Shown: positions 44,311-53,913 of the stretch, piece after piece
How positions within the stretch are numbered: the stretch's first letter is position 1
Layout: the number at the start of each line of letters is the position of its first letter
Assembly: GCA_003245675.1 (NCBI GenBank)
Contig: QKCN01000095.1
Location: 1 to 54,292, forward strand
Length of the DNA stretch: 54,292 bases
Origin: Bacteriovoracaceae bacterium
GTDB taxonomy: Bacteria; Bdellovibrionota; Bacteriovoracia; Bacteriovoracales; Bacteriovoracaceae
Direction: 5' to 3'
Made by a program: the position numbers and the translations under genes
Notes under the pieces: model-generated
Seen by the model: the letters and a program-made list of their open reading frames with translations, nothing else
What the model was told of the DNA's origin: nothing
The model's database searches: none

Positions 44311-44991
44311 TTGTTTGCAATTGAAGAAAGATGGGTACAGGGCCTACCACCTGAGCTTATCAAAAAAATTCTCGAAAAAACAAAAGAGTTATTGGAGCAT
44401 TATCTCAATCGCAAAGAGATTCAAGGATACACAAAGCTCCTTCACGACAAAGGCGCTCAATATTTGGAATGCACTGTTTTGTCTGTATTCTACTCTCTTT
44501 TAATATGTGAAAAATTAGATTGGTGGACAAGACCAACTCTGGAAAAAGTCTGTCTAGGCTGTATTTTGCAGGATATTGACGCACTTAATTTGCAAAATCT
44601 TCCCCCGCTGGCAGAGGAAGATGAGGTCGATCCAAGCTCTCCAGAACTAAGTGCATGGCAAAAGCACCCTCTTGCAGCAGCAGATAAGGCCTCTTCCTTT
44701 AATTTTTGCAATGAATCGGTTCGCCAAATAATTATTCAACATCACGAAAATTTTGATGGCTCAGGTTTCCCTCGTCATATTGCAGGCCTAAAGATCTACC
44801 CCCTGGCCCGTATCGTTCGCTTGGCGACATATTTATCCAAAGCAATCATTTTTGAAAACTATAGTCTCAAAACATCAGTACAGCAGTTACTCAAAAATAC
44901 TCAAAAAATCAATTCATTTGATCCACAGCTTATCAAGCAGATCATATCTGCCTTGACGGGGAAAAGCGTGGAAGAAAAAGAAGGGGCATAA
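44311..44991 (+). CDS. degenerate HD-GYP-like protein
   Basis: 226 residues. The C-terminal half keeps QKHPLAAADKA and HHENFDGSGFPRHIAGLKIYPLARIVRLATYL, very close to HD-GYP phosphodiesterases. The defining HD pair is Gln-Asp (LQDIDAL) and the upstream metal-ligand His is also absent, so catalysis is doubtful. The start is TTG at 44311 with GGGTGA upstream. It lies 82 nt after the cyclase gene and 1 nt before a receiver gene, a pairing that repeats the 103-1857 locus. TATAAT at 44275-44280, without a good -35, could start a separate transcript. Confidence 0.72.
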   Translation: MFAIEERWVQGLPPELIKKILEKTKELLEHYLNRKEIQGYTKLLHDKGAQYLECTVLSVFYSLLICEKLDWWTRPTLEKVCLGCILQDIDALNLQNLPPLAEEDEVDPSSPELSAWQKHPLAAADKASSFNFCNESVRQIIIQHHENFDGSGFPRHIAGLKIYPLARIVRLATYLSKAIIFENYSLKTSVQQLLKNTQKINSFDPQLIKQIISALTGKSVEEKEGA

Positions 44992-44992
44992 C

Positions 44993-45466
44993 ATGAACGA
45001 GCAATCAACATCTAGGGGGCAATTACTTATCGTCGACGACGAAGAAGAACTGCTCTCATTACTAGAAGAAACTTTAGCTAACCCAAACATTGAAATTCAC
45101 ACAGCACTCAATGGCAAAGAGGGATTGGAAGTTTTATCCACCCAAAACATTGACTGCGTGATCTCAGATATTAGCATGCCAATTATGGATGGTGTTGAAT
45201 TCATAAAAAAAGCAAGGGCCGAAAATCACGAAATGCCTTTTATCTTTTTTACGGGACATGGCAATGAATCAATTCTCGACGAAGTCTCGCGCTATGGTGC
45301 TTTTGATTTCCTCAACAAACCAGGCTTGGAAGATTTAGAAGCCTCTGTGGAGAGAGCAATTAAAGCTGTTAAACAGGATGGCTTTCAAGTGTCTAAACAC
45401 GAGGGGCTCAACGAAGAGGAACGCCGCGAATACATCAACATATTAGAAAAAAACAAGAAAGATTAA
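44993..45466 (+). CDS. single-domain response regulator
   Basis: 157 residues. Receiver domain with acidic pair D15-D16, phosphoacceptor D59 in ISDISMP, T87 and K109 in LNKPG, all present. A C-terminal charged helix (about 120-157) follows but no DNA-binding or enzymatic output domain. Only one nucleotide separates its ATG from the stop of the degenerate HD-GYP gene, so the two are probably coupled and may form one signalling unit. AAGGGG precedes the ATG. A strong terminator follows. Confidence 0.92.
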   Translation: MNEQSTSRGQLLIVDDEEELLSLLEETLANPNIEIHTALNGKEGLEVLSTQNIDCVISDISMPIMDGVEFIKKARAENHEMPFIFFTGHGNESILDEVSRYGAFDFLNKPGLEDLEASVERAIKAVKQDGFQVSKHEGLNEEERREYINILEKNKKD

Positions 45467-45495
45467 TTTACAATTTCCATATTGCCCAAAAAGAA

Positions 45496-45524
45496 AAGAG
45501 GCTCGATTCTCGAGCCTCTTTTTT
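45496..45524. terminator. bidirectional intrinsic terminator between the receiver gene and nrdJ
   Basis: Arms AAGAGGCTCG (45496-45505) and CGAGCCTCTT (45511-45520), loop of 5 nt, followed by T-run 45519-45524. An A-rich stretch on the left gives a T-run on the minus strand too, serving both convergent genes. Confidence 0.92.
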
Positions 45525-45549
45525 ATCATCACATCTCTTCGTCTAATAA

Positions 45550-48500
45550 TTAAGAGCAGCCAGTTGTTGCTCCACATGTATCACACTTCAAACAAGTTCC
45601 GTTGCGAACCAAAGTATAAGCCCCACAATCATTACAAGGCTCACTGGCGTAGCCTTTTAATTGAGCTTCTTGACGACTGCGCTGCTCTTTGAGCATATCG
45701 GAATTAGCCTCTCGTGTATAAACTTTTTGGGTTTCAACACTTACTTGCCCATCGGGATGATGAACTTCTTTTCCTTCAAAGATGGCCAATAAAGGTTCTT
45801 GCTCTTCTTCTTCATTTTGAATGGCATCATTTTTCAAATCAGTTGGTTTCACATGTACGAGATCATAACGAGAAAGATATCTCATTGCTAAATCTCTAAA
45901 GACATAATCGATAACCGATGTAGACATTTTAATATTGTCATGTCCTACAACCATTCCATTTGGCTCAAAACGAGTGAAAGTGAAGGCATCAACATATTCT
46001 TCGAGTGGCACTCCATATTGAAGCCCAAGAGAAATAGCGATTGAAAAACAGTTCATCAAAGAACGATAAGCAGCTCCTTCTTTATGCATATCGATAAAGA
46101 TTTCACCAAGAGATCCATCTTTATACTCACCAGTTCTAAGATACACTTTGTGTCCGGCCAATTTCGCCTTCTGAGTATATCCCTGACGACAGTTAGGTAG
46201 AGAGCGACGCCCTGAAACATGTTTATAAACAATCTTTTCAACAAATTTCTCTGCAACTTTCTCAATCTTTTCAGTTTGGCTCATTTCATCCCAATCCATA
46301 AGGCCAAGATCATTGAAAGCTTGAGCATTAAGAGGTTGAGAAAGTTTGGATCCATCGCGATAGATGGCATTGGCCTTTGTCCCCAATTCCCATGACAGTA
46401 AATATGCTTCTGAGATTTCCGCAATAGTCGCAGAGTTATCCATATTAATTGTCTTAGAGATCGCACCAGAAAGGAAAGGCTGACAGGCGGCCATCATACG
46501 AATATGACCTTCCCAGGAAATATAGCGCTGACCAGTTCTGCCACACTTACTAGCACAATCAAATACGGCCAAATGCTTGTCCTTTAGATGTGGCGCACCT
46601 TCGATTGTCATTGTTCCACAAACATAATTATTCGCATTAGAAATCACATCATCGCTAATTCCAATGACTTTTAAAACATTGAGCTCAGGATCAGAGATTT
46701 GAACATCAGTAAGCTTTAAGACATCTCTTAAGAAATCGTCACCTAAAGCATAACGATTAAAGGCAAAGCTAATATCAAATGCCGTCATAAGGCCAGCTTC
46801 AATGGCTTCGATCTTACCATCGGTGAATCCCTTTGCCTTCAAGACCTTATGGTCAAGACCAGGACAACCAACCAAAGTTCCATGCCCAACAAGGTATTTC
46901 TCAATATCGTCAATTTGCTTTTTAGTATAACCCAAAGCCGAAAGAGCATAAGGAACTGATTGGTTAACAATTTTAAAATACCCGCCGCCAGAAAGTTTTT
47001 TAAACTTCACAAGAGCAAAGTCAGGTTCAACACCAGTTGTATCACAATCCATCACAAGACCAATTGTCCCTGTTGGTGCAAGTACTGTCACTTGAGCATT
47101 GCGATAACCATGCTGCTCGCCAAGGGTCAAAGCTTCATCCCAAGATTCTTTTGCAGCCTCTGCCAAGTAAGCATCAACGAACTTCTGATTCAATCCTTGA
47201 GGTAAGACCTCGAGTTTTTCATACTCTTTGGCGGCAGCATTATGGGCCGCGCGACGATGATTGCGAATAACGCGCAACATATCTTCTTTATTGTTTTCAT
47301 AGCGAACAAATGTTCCAAGTTCTTTGGCCATTAAAGCAGATGTTTTGTAGCAAACCCCTCCCATAATCGCAGAAATTGCAGCAGCTAAATTGCGTCCGCG
47401 ATCAGAATCATAAGGAATTCCAAGACGCATTAAAAGTGCACCAATATTGGCAAAACCAAGACCAAGAGTTCTATAGTCAAAACTTCTTTGAGCAATTTCT
47501 TGAGAAGGAAATTGCGCCATCAAAACAGAGACTTCAAGAACAATGGTCCATAAATAAACAGAATGTTTAAATCCTTCCACATCAAACATACCTGTTACTG
47601 GATCCATAAATTTCACAAGGTTTAAAGATGCGAGATTACAAGCGGTATCATCCAAAAACATGTATTCGGAACAAGGATTGGAAGCATTGATACGACCATC
47701 TTTAGGGCATGTGTGCCATTCATTGATGGTATCATCAAATTGCACTCCTGGATCAGCACACTGCCAAGCCGCTTCTGTGATTTTACTCCAAAGATCCTTT
47801 GCCTTAACGGTTTTAGCAACTTTGCCATCAACACGGTTAATAAGATCCCAGTCCCCTTCATTTTTAAGAGACTTGAAAAATTTATGAGAAATTCTCACTG
47901 AGTTATTAGAGTTTTGTCCACCAACTGTTGCATAAGCCTCAGAGTTGAAGTCTGTATTGAAAACTTCAACAGGCATAAAGTCAAAACCTTGTTTTGCCAA
48001 TTCAATAGCACGTTGAAGAATATTCATGGGAACTTGGTTCATATTTGCTTCACGCAAAACTTTGCCCAAATCCTTATTTATCTTCCCTGCATAGGCTGCA
48101 TCGCCCAATTGAGTATTCCCTTGAATTGCTTCAAAAACTTGATCAATATATTTTTTGATCATTTTGGAACCAGTGACTAAAGAAGCAACTTTGCGCTCTT
48201 CTTTCACCTTCCACATAATAAATTCTTCAATATCTGGATGGTCGAGATCAAGGCACACCATTTTAGCGGCACGACGAGTTGTCCCACCAGACTTAATCGC
48301 TCCTGCGGCACTATCGCCAATTTTAAGAAAGCTCATCAAACCAGAAGATCGCCCTCCACCAGAAAGACCTTCACCAGATCCTCTAATATTTGAAAAGTTT
48401 GTCCCTGTGCCTGAGCCATATTTGAAAAGACGAGCTTCACGTGACCATAGGTCCATGATACCGCCTTCACTGACTAAATCATCTTTAATAGATTGAATAA

Positions 48501-49047
48501 AGCAAGCATGAGGCTGAGGACGCTCATAGGCTGAAGTCGATTTTTTAAGTTCTCCACTTAGTGGATCTACAAAGTAATGCCCTTGAGGAGCACCAGCGAG
48601 ACCATACGCTGTATAAAGACCGGTATTGAACCATTGAGGAGAGTTTGGCGCACACATTTGATTTGCTAGCATAAAAGAAAGTTCATCTTGAAAAGCTTGA
48701 GCATCGTCTTCGGAATCGAAGTATTTATGCTTAGCTCCCCAAGAGGCCCAACAACCGGCCAATCGATCAAAAACCTGACAAGCGCTAGTCTCGCCACCTA
48801 AGATCGCCTTACCGGCATCATCTAATAAAATTTCATTTTTTTCATTTTTCTGGGGAACACCAGTTTTGCGAAAATATTTTTGAGCAAGAATATCAGTAGC
48901 AACTTGTGACCAAAATTTTGGAACTGTTACTTCCATAGATGAGAAACTAGAGCCATCTGTTTTTTTGATTTCGCTAGTCCTCTTTTCAAACTCCATTCCT
49001 GCATAAGGGGATGAACCTTTCTTGGTAAACCTTCTTACAATTTTCAC
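45550..49047 (-). CDS. nrdJ: vitamin B12-dependent (class II) ribonucleotide reductase
   Basis: 1165 residues. Recognisable segments are [29 protein letters not shown], the NPCSE motif in [24 protein letters not shown], and [22 protein letters not shown]. The C-terminus has a TSCPD-type domain and a Cys-rich tail [22 protein letters not shown] ending in CS, which should bind zinc and shuttle electrons. It reduces ribonucleotides using adenosylcobalamin and works with or without oxygen. The start is GTG at 49047 with AGGAG 6 nt upstream; an in-frame codon at 49131 has no such site. No other ribonucleotide reductase is in the window. Confidence 0.95.
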   Translation of the reverse strand: MKIVRRFTKKGSSPYAGMEFEKRTSEIKKTDGSSFSSMEVTVPKFWSQVATDILAQKYFRKTGVPQKNEKNEILLDDAGKAILGGETSACQVFDRLAGCWASWGAKHKYFDSEDDAQAFQDELSFMLANQMCAPNSPQWFNTGLYTAYGLAGAPQGHYFVDPLSGELKKSTSAYERPQPHACFIQSIKDDLVSEGGIMDLWSREARLFKYGSGTGTNFSNIRGSGEGLSGGGRSSGLMSFLKIGDSAAGAIKSGGTTRRAAKMVCLDLDHPDIEEFIMWKVKEERKVASLVTGSKMIKKYIDQVFEAIQGNTQLGDAAYAGKINKDLGKVLREANMNQVPMNILQRAIELAKQGFDFMPVEVFNTDFNSEAYATVGGQNSNNSVRISHKFFKSLKNEGDWDLINRVDGKVAKTVKAKDLWSKITEAAWQCADPGVQFDDTINEWHTCPKDGRINASNPCSEYMFLDDTACNLASLNLVKFMDPVTGMFDVEGFKHSVYLWTIVLEVSVLMAQFPSQEIAQRSFDYRTLGLGFANIGALLMRLGIPYDSDRGRNLAAAISAIMGGVCYKTSALMAKELGTFVRYENNKEDMLRVIRNHRRAAHNAAAKEYEKLEVLPQGLNQKFVDAYLAEAAKESWDEALTLGEQHGYRNAQVTVLAPTGTIGLVMDCDTTGVEPDFALVKFKKLSGGGYFKIVNQSVPYALSALGYTKKQIDDIEKYLVGHGTLVGCPGLDHKVLKAKGFTDGKIEAIEAGLMTAFDISFAFNRYALGDDFLRDVLKLTDVQISDPELNVLKVIGISDDVISNANNYVCGTMTIEGAPHLKDKHLAVFDCASKCGRTGQRYISWEGHIRMMAACQPFLSGAISKTINMDNSATIAEISEAYLLSWELGTKANAIYRDGSKLSQPLNAQAFNDLGLMDWDEMSQTEKIEKVAEKFVEKIVYKHVSGRRSLPNCRQGYTQKAKLAGHKVYLRTGEYKDGSLGEIFIDMHKEGAAYRSLMNCFSIAISLGLQYGVPLEEYVDAFTFTRFEPNGMVVGHDNIKMSTSVIDYVFRDLAMRYLSRYDLVHVKPTDLKNDAIQNEEEEQEPLLAIFEGKEVHHPDGQVSVETQKVYTREANSDMLKEQRSRQEAQLKGYASEPCNDCGAYTLVRNGTCLKCDTCGATTGCS

Positions 49048-49106
49048 TTGTCTCTCCTTTAAATAGTCTTCACTGGGTCGGTGAAAAAAATCAACTTGTG
49101 TGTGTG

Positions 49107-49158
49107 TTATATAAAATGGTGAAACTTTCAAAAGGTTTCGTCAATACCACATGTAGTA
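49107..49158 (-). promoter_or_regulatory. possible NrdR-like boxes upstream of nrdJ
   Basis: TACCACATGTAGTA (49145-49158) is a near-palindrome matching the NrdR core CwATATaTwG at most positions. A weaker TTATATAAAA (49107-49116) lies with its centre 40 bp away, close to four helical turns. The remaining part of the 287-bp gap holds an ATAGT/ACTAT inverted repeat (49214-49227); no cobalamin riboswitch motif was seen. Confidence 0.3.
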
Positions 49159-49334
49159 GTATTTCTCTTTTTTTTTGAACTAAACCACAAGATAAGACGA
49201 TTTGTGAGTACTCATAGTGTCGACTATCTGACAGAGGAAAATGACTAAAAAATGGCAATCTATTGAAAATGCGACTTCAGCAACATTTTAATGCTTTGTT
49301 AGTTGACATAACAAAAATATCATCAAGAAAAATT

Positions 49335-50603
49335 CTAAAGATTCTCGCTCTTTTCAGCTTCTAACTCGAGGCTACGTGCCGCTTCCTGATCTCCTATTTC
49401 TCGCAAAGCGGCGATAGTCTTTAAGTAAGTGAGCTTACTTTTACTCTTCAGTTTGGCGATAAGATTGAGTCCCTGCTGTGCCGATTCTTCTCTCGAATAT
49501 TCCTCTTCTTTTACGAGATAATTGGCAACCCAGTAATCCTCAGAATCGCAATTCTGTGGGGGAAAGAAGTCTAAAATATGACGTGCTTCTTTCACTAATC
49601 CCTGCCGCGATAATTCTTCAACACCTGCGCGCAAAAATCGAGTTTGAGACTGACTATTTTGGGCCATCTGCAAATAGAATCGCAAAGCCTCATCAGTATT
49701 GTGCTTTTTCAAATAAAATTTCCCGGCAACAAATAAACCAGAACACATGTGGGCCAAAACATCTTCTGTCTCCTGCTCAACAAGAGAGAAATCATTGTAA
49801 AGAATTTCCCCAATATCCTTAAAGTGACTTGTTTGTACCGCCAAACGTATTTGTCGGCTCAAGCGCTGAGGGTTTCCTGGGAAAAACTTTATAAGCTCTC
49901 TTCCAATGGAATAAGCTTCACTCCACATTTCTGCTTTGATCAATAGGTCAAAAAGCCCCGACAAACACTTAAAATGGAGCTTATTTTTGCTAAGTCCCTT
50001 GCGATAGTTCGCTTCTGCAAGATCCACGCGCTCCTTTTTTTCTTCAATCTGAGCAAGTTTTCCGAATGCCAAAGCACCATCACCTTCTTGCTGTAGCAAC
50101 ATTTTCAAAATTTTCTCAGCGCCAGAAATATTTCCTTGTGCCAACATTTTAGAACTGAGCTGTACTTGCTTCATATAGAAAGAGGGATTAATTTTATCAC
50201 GTAATGTATTTTCCAAAATTTGCTTAAAAGATCGAACGGTGTATGGGCGCAGAATATAAGCATCAACTTCTTCTTCCGCCCCTCTGGCAACTGCGCTCTG
50301 GGAAAAATTTGACGTTAATAAGATAAAAAGAGATTGCTCTGAGCGCTCTTTTTGTTTGGCCATCTCAAAAAATTCAAAGCCTGATCCTCCATTGATTTGA
50401 TAATCACAGACGATTAAAGAAGGCATTTGCTTTTCCAGGATAATCAATCCATCAGAAAAATTTGAGCTACAAAAAATTTTTTCATTTTTAGCCCCCATTT
50501 CCACCAAGGTGCCACAAAGCCTGTTCCTTGCAGAAGGGATTCTGTCCATAATGAGAATTGTGCTATTTTCTAGAAAATCTTTTAATAACTGCTCTTTTTC
50601 CAC
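49335..50603 (-). CDS. receiver-like domain fused to TPR repeats
   Basis: 422 residues. Residues 14-125 form a receiver domain with D20 and phosphoacceptor D67 in VCDYQINGGSGFEFF, but the second acidic residue is Arg (R21) and the conserved Lys is Arg (R119 in ILRPY), so phosphorylation may be altered or absent. Residues about 145-410 are TPR-like helical repeats (AEANYRKGL, EALRFYLQMA). The layout suggests a scaffold that docks other proteins. It is a single gene on the minus strand between nrdJ and a 300-bp gap. Which partner it serves cannot be read from the sequence. Confidence 0.85.
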   Translation of the reverse strand: MEKEQLLKDFLENSTILIMDRIPSARNRLCGTLVEMGAKNEKIFCSSNFSDGLIILEKQMPSLIVCDYQINGGSGFEFFEMAKQKERSEQSLFILLTSNFSQSAVARGAEEEVDAYILRPYTVRSFKQILENTLRDKINPSFYMKQVQLSSKMLAQGNISGAEKILKMLLQQEGDGALAFGKLAQIEEKKERVDLAEANYRKGLSKNKLHFKCLSGLFDLLIKAEMWSEAYSIGRELIKFFPGNPQRLSRQIRLAVQTSHFKDIGEILYNDFSLVEQETEDVLAHMCSGLFVAGKFYLKKHNTDEALRFYLQMAQNSQSQTRFLRAGVEELSRQGLVKEARHILDFFPPQNCDSEDYWVANYLVKEEEYSREESAQQGLNLIAKLKSKSKLTYLKTIAALREIGDQEAARSLELEAEKSENL

Positions 50604-50843
50604 CTTGCTAGGCTCCTTTTAAAGTACTCATATCAGGGAAAAAATTAAAGATTGCTTTTTATCGCCAAAAAACGATGGCAGACTAAAGCAATCCTCCCCC
50701 CTTTTCGTCCCTTTCTTACAATTCTTTACCCCCTTTTTTTTCGACACTTACTCACGTTTTTAGGGCAAACCTTTCCGAAGATGCCAAAAATATGCCAAAG
50801 AGAATACGACAAACTCATATAATGAGAGAAACTTGAGAATCCC
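50604..50843. other. intergenic region, pyrimidine-rich on the plus strand
   Basis: No credible gene. About 50691-50765 is strongly C/T-rich on the plus strand (runs of C and T). The minus strand has GGCGATAA (50659-50666), close to the sigma-28 -10, but the matching -35 region is poor. Confidence 0.5.
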
Positions 50844-50871
50844 TAAAGTTTGAACTCTATAATTCCGAAAA
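50844..50871 (+). promoter_or_regulatory. sigma-28-like promoter of the 999-residue secreted protein
   Basis: TAAAGTTT (50844-50851), an exact consensus -35, 12-nt spacer, TCCGAAAA (50864-50871) with 6/8 matches. The predicted start near 50878 gives a 26-nt leader containing GGAAG (50895-50899) before the ATG at 50904. Confidence 0.7.
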
Positions 50872-50903
50872 GATAAGTGGATTAATATAAAATTGGAAGC
50901 CAG

Positions 50904-53903
50904 ATGAAAAAAATGAAATTTAAATTTTACAACAATGCTTCTCTCCGACTCTTTCTTTTTTCTATTTGCTGCATCTTGCCTCTTGGAGCTTTTGCGCAAA
51001 ATAAAAAAACAACGACAGTAGAAACAGAAAAGGTGAATAACCCGTACAGACATTTAGGCAGTAAAACAGGTATTGATTTCGCAGCAGATTATAATTTCCG
51101 CATAAAACCCCAATTGCACGACGCGCTATGCACGATAGAAAACTCTGGATTCTACGACTGTTACATTAATGAAGTGATGGAAGAAGAAAAGAAGAAACAA
51201 ATGCATGAACCTCAAATTCACGCAAAAGGTGAAACCCCAAAGAGCGAAGTGAATCCAGAGAATCATGAAAAAACTCATAAAGAAGGGTCCGCTGACGAAA
51301 ATGCTGATGAAGAGATGTATGTAGAAGCTCAGCCAGACAAAGGCGCCATAACAGATTGTAAAAGTGCTTATCTAAATTTAGCGAGCTTGCAAGCGCAACA
51401 ATTGGGTCTTGTAAATGGAAGAGAGAAGAATCCTCTGCGAAATTTAATGATGGCGCATGACTATCTTACAAGCCAACTTGCTCTTTATGGTGGAATGATG
51501 AAACTAAAAGGAGATGTGGATACGCTTTTCAAAGGAGATAATGTACGACCAAATTTTGCGCAATATTCTCAGATTGAGAACTTTAATACGCGCTTTGAAA
51601 AGGCAGAGAGTTCCATTCATTCTGGATCGGCAATTTCAGAATCGCTAAAGCCTCAAAATGAGGATTTCCTCAAAGACATTTTTAGCGACCAAAGTATTTT
51701 TGAAGGTCCCAAGACTCAGGAACAAAAGACAGAACTACTTTACAAGAAAATGAGCAAAACACATTGCGCCCCCGAAAAGTTAGTTGAGGCTCCTTCTCTT
51801 GAAAAGATTTGTAAAGGTTTAAAAGAAACAAACCCTTCCAACAAAGAAACCTGTCCTCTCACCGACTACCTTGTAGTCCTAGAGGAAAGAAAAAGACTTT
51901 TTAATAACGATGTTGGGAAAATGCTAGAACAACAGCGAATTGACCAAGAAGGGTTTAATGTTGTTTTTGAGTTTGGAGAAGAATCGGTCAACAAGACCAT
52001 AAAGCCCCAAGTCGAAAAGCTGCTAAATAAAAAGGAAGAATGCGACAGTAAAGCTAAAAAAGAAAAAGAAAAATGTCTTGCCGAATACACTCTTATCCAA
52101 GAAGAGTTCGAGGGGAAATTTTTCGAAGATATTTCACTCAGCTACAATCTCATGACAAGTATTATTCCAAAGAATGAAACAAACCCAAGTCTTGCAGTCC
52201 TCTCGGCCCTTACTGGCGATATCCCCAACGGAAAATTTGATGAGCAAGCGCTATACAATAAGCTTATAAAAAGCCCCTACAAAAGTAATGAAAATGGAGC
52301 AATGACCAAGACGGATAAGGAAAACTTCTTCGGAAAGCCTATTCATCAGTTGATGCAAGAGGCATATGTATCTCTAAGCCCAAGGCTTGATCAAGGCATG
52401 CAAACGCACAACAAAAAGATAGAGGCAAACTTTCTACAATATGATTTAAGCATGGATAACATCATGTATTTTCTCGATCATACGAAAAAGAATAATATAC
52501 TTGCAGATAATGAAGCATTTCAAAATATGATAGTGGAAAGCTGCACTCCTTTTTCTCACGATGAAGAGTTATCTGAGATAACGGGAAAAAGTCAACATAG
52601 TCTCAAAAACTTAGGAAAGATTCAAAATTGTGCGCAGAAAATTTTATGCAATTTTTGTGACAGCGAAAAGCATAAAGCAACTTGCCCCAGCGGTGGCTCT
52701 GGCGAAGATCAACACCCACTCGTTTGTTCGAAAGCTTCAGAGCTAGACAGCATCGCCAAAGACAAGCAGGATGTGTTGAAAAAATATCCAGAAATGCGTA
52801 AGAGCTTTGAACAAAATTTACTAGACGAACTTGCAAAGCTTCCGGGATTTTGTGGCAGCTATTTTTCAAATATTAAAAGCTTTGATCTGCCAGATAAAGA
52901 AAAAGAGCTATACACTCAAGTTTATAAATGTGTTCATGAAGCCTACCCTAGTTGGAAAGATAAATTCAATGCATTGAAAAAACAACTCAGTGACATAGAT
53001 GAGGAGATCGCAGATATTAAATCAAATTCGAAGTACAATGAACTGGAAATAGCCAAGTCTCTTGTTATTACTGAGTATTTAGACCCCAACAACTGCAATC
53101 CACTGGCAAATGAAGATGGGCCCCAGACCCTTTGCGGCAACTACTCTCTTTATCATTTTTCAAGCAATGATCTCCTCGGAGGCATTGAAGAAATGTCCCT
53201 TTTCCTTGATAAGAAAATAAGTAAAGACAAAAGTAAGGAGCAGCGTAGAAAATTTCTTTCAGAGAACTGCTCTAAAAAAGCAGGTCCACAATCCCCATCA
53301 ATTCAGTCTCTCTGCCTAACTCTAGAGGGACAAAAGAATTCAGGAAAGCAAAACACTCCTACAGGCAAAAGATTGGATTCAAATAACGAAGACACCCCAA
53401 ACTCCCCCTCCTCCAATTGGCAGAACAAAAACCAAAGGGACAATGGTAAAGATAACAATCAAGACCCTAATGGCACTGCGAGAGTGAAAACAGAAAAAGA
53501 ACTACGCCAAGAACGCATCGATGCCTATCGCGCGAAACAAAAAGAAGAACGTCAAAATAGAAATCTTGAAGATACTGCAGGATACAATATGCTACTAGGA
53601 GTACAATCCTCCTTTAATAATGTTTCCAGCGTTTATGGAAGATACCAAAGTAGTGTTGCTTATCAAAACTATCTTCTATCAAACGCACTAAACTCTGCCT
53701 ATGTATCTTCTTCAATTAGAAGTCAGCCTTTTACCGGCTATACTCCAGTCTATAACTCGACATTATACGGTAGTACATCCAGCACAAGTAGTACAACAAC
53801 TCGCTTTACCATTAGTTCTCCAGGTAATCTTTATTATGGTCTTGGTACAGATAGCGTTAGTTTTTCCCCAGTATCCCCTTATTATGTAACAGGAAACTGG
53901 TAG
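50904..53903 (+). CDS. large secreted protein of unknown function
   Basis: 999 residues. The N-terminal hydrophobic stretch RLFLFSICCILPLGAFAQ is a signal peptide. The body is helical and Lys/Glu-rich with scattered Cys, including KILCNFCDSEKHKATCPSG, a tight cluster. Around 830-880 comes an Asn/Asp/Lys/Gln-rich low-complexity linker. The last 90 residues change to Ser/Thr/Tyr/Gly-rich sequence (YGSTSSTSSTTTRFTISSP) ending in GNW. No family was recognised; in size and style it recalls the 1170-residue protein at 33427. The stop codon TAG overlaps the ribosome site of the next gene. Confidence 0.83.
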   Translation: MKKMKFKFYNNASLRLFLFSICCILPLGAFAQNKKTTTVETEKVNNPYRHLGSKTGIDFAADYNFRIKPQLHDALCTIENSGFYDCYINEVMEEEKKKQMHEPQIHAKGETPKSEVNPENHEKTHKEGSADENADEEMYVEAQPDKGAITDCKSAYLNLASLQAQQLGLVNGREKNPLRNLMMAHDYLTSQLALYGGMMKLKGDVDTLFKGDNVRPNFAQYSQIENFNTRFEKAESSIHSGSAISESLKPQNEDFLKDIFSDQSIFEGPKTQEQKTELLYKKMSKTHCAPEKLVEAPSLEKICKGLKETNPSNKETCPLTDYLVVLEERKRLFNNDVGKMLEQQRIDQEGFNVVFEFGEESVNKTIKPQVEKLLNKKEECDSKAKKEKEKCLAEYTLIQEEFEGKFFEDISLSYNLMTSIIPKNETNPSLAVLSALTGDIPNGKFDEQALYNKLIKSPYKSNENGAMTKTDKENFFGKPIHQLMQEAYVSLSPRLDQGMQTHNKKIEANFLQYDLSMDNIMYFLDHTKKNNILADNEAFQNMIVESCTPFSHDEELSEITGKSQHSLKNLGKIQNCAQKILCNFCDSEKHKATCPSGGSGEDQHPLVCSKASELDSIAKDKQDVLKKYPEMRKSFEQNLLDELAKLPGFCGSYFSNIKSFDLPDKEKELYTQVYKCVHEAYPSWKDKFNALKKQLSDIDEEIADIKSNSKYNELEIAKSLVITEYLDPNNCNPLANEDGPQTLCGNYSLYHFSSNDLLGGIEEMSLFLDKKISKDKSKEQRRKFLSENCSKKAGPQSPSIQSLCLTLEGQKNSGKQNTPTGKRLDSNNEDTPNSPSSNWQNKNQRDNGKDNNQDPNGTARVKTEKELRQERIDAYRAKQKEERQNRNLEDTAGYNMLLGVQSSFNNVSSVYGRYQSSVAYQNYLLSNALNSAYVSSSIRSQPFTGYTPVYNSTLYGSTSSTSSTTTRFTISSPGNLYYGLGTDSVSFSPVSPYYVTGNW

Positions 53904-53913
53904 GAGTTTATTT

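Noticed and set aside
49095-49107. GTGTGTGTGT tract as a phase-variable repeat
   Set aside because: Only about five dinucleotide units in the nrdJ leader; too short to argue for slippage-based switching.
49048-49334. Cobalamin riboswitch upstream of nrdJ
   Set aside because: Expected because the enzyme uses B12, but no B12-box-like sequence or long structured leader was recognised.
50640-50680. Minus-strand GGCGATAA as a sigma-28-like promoter for the receiver-TPR gene
   Set aside because: The -10 is 7/8 but no -35 with acceptable spacing; best match is about 5/8 at a 13-nt spacer.
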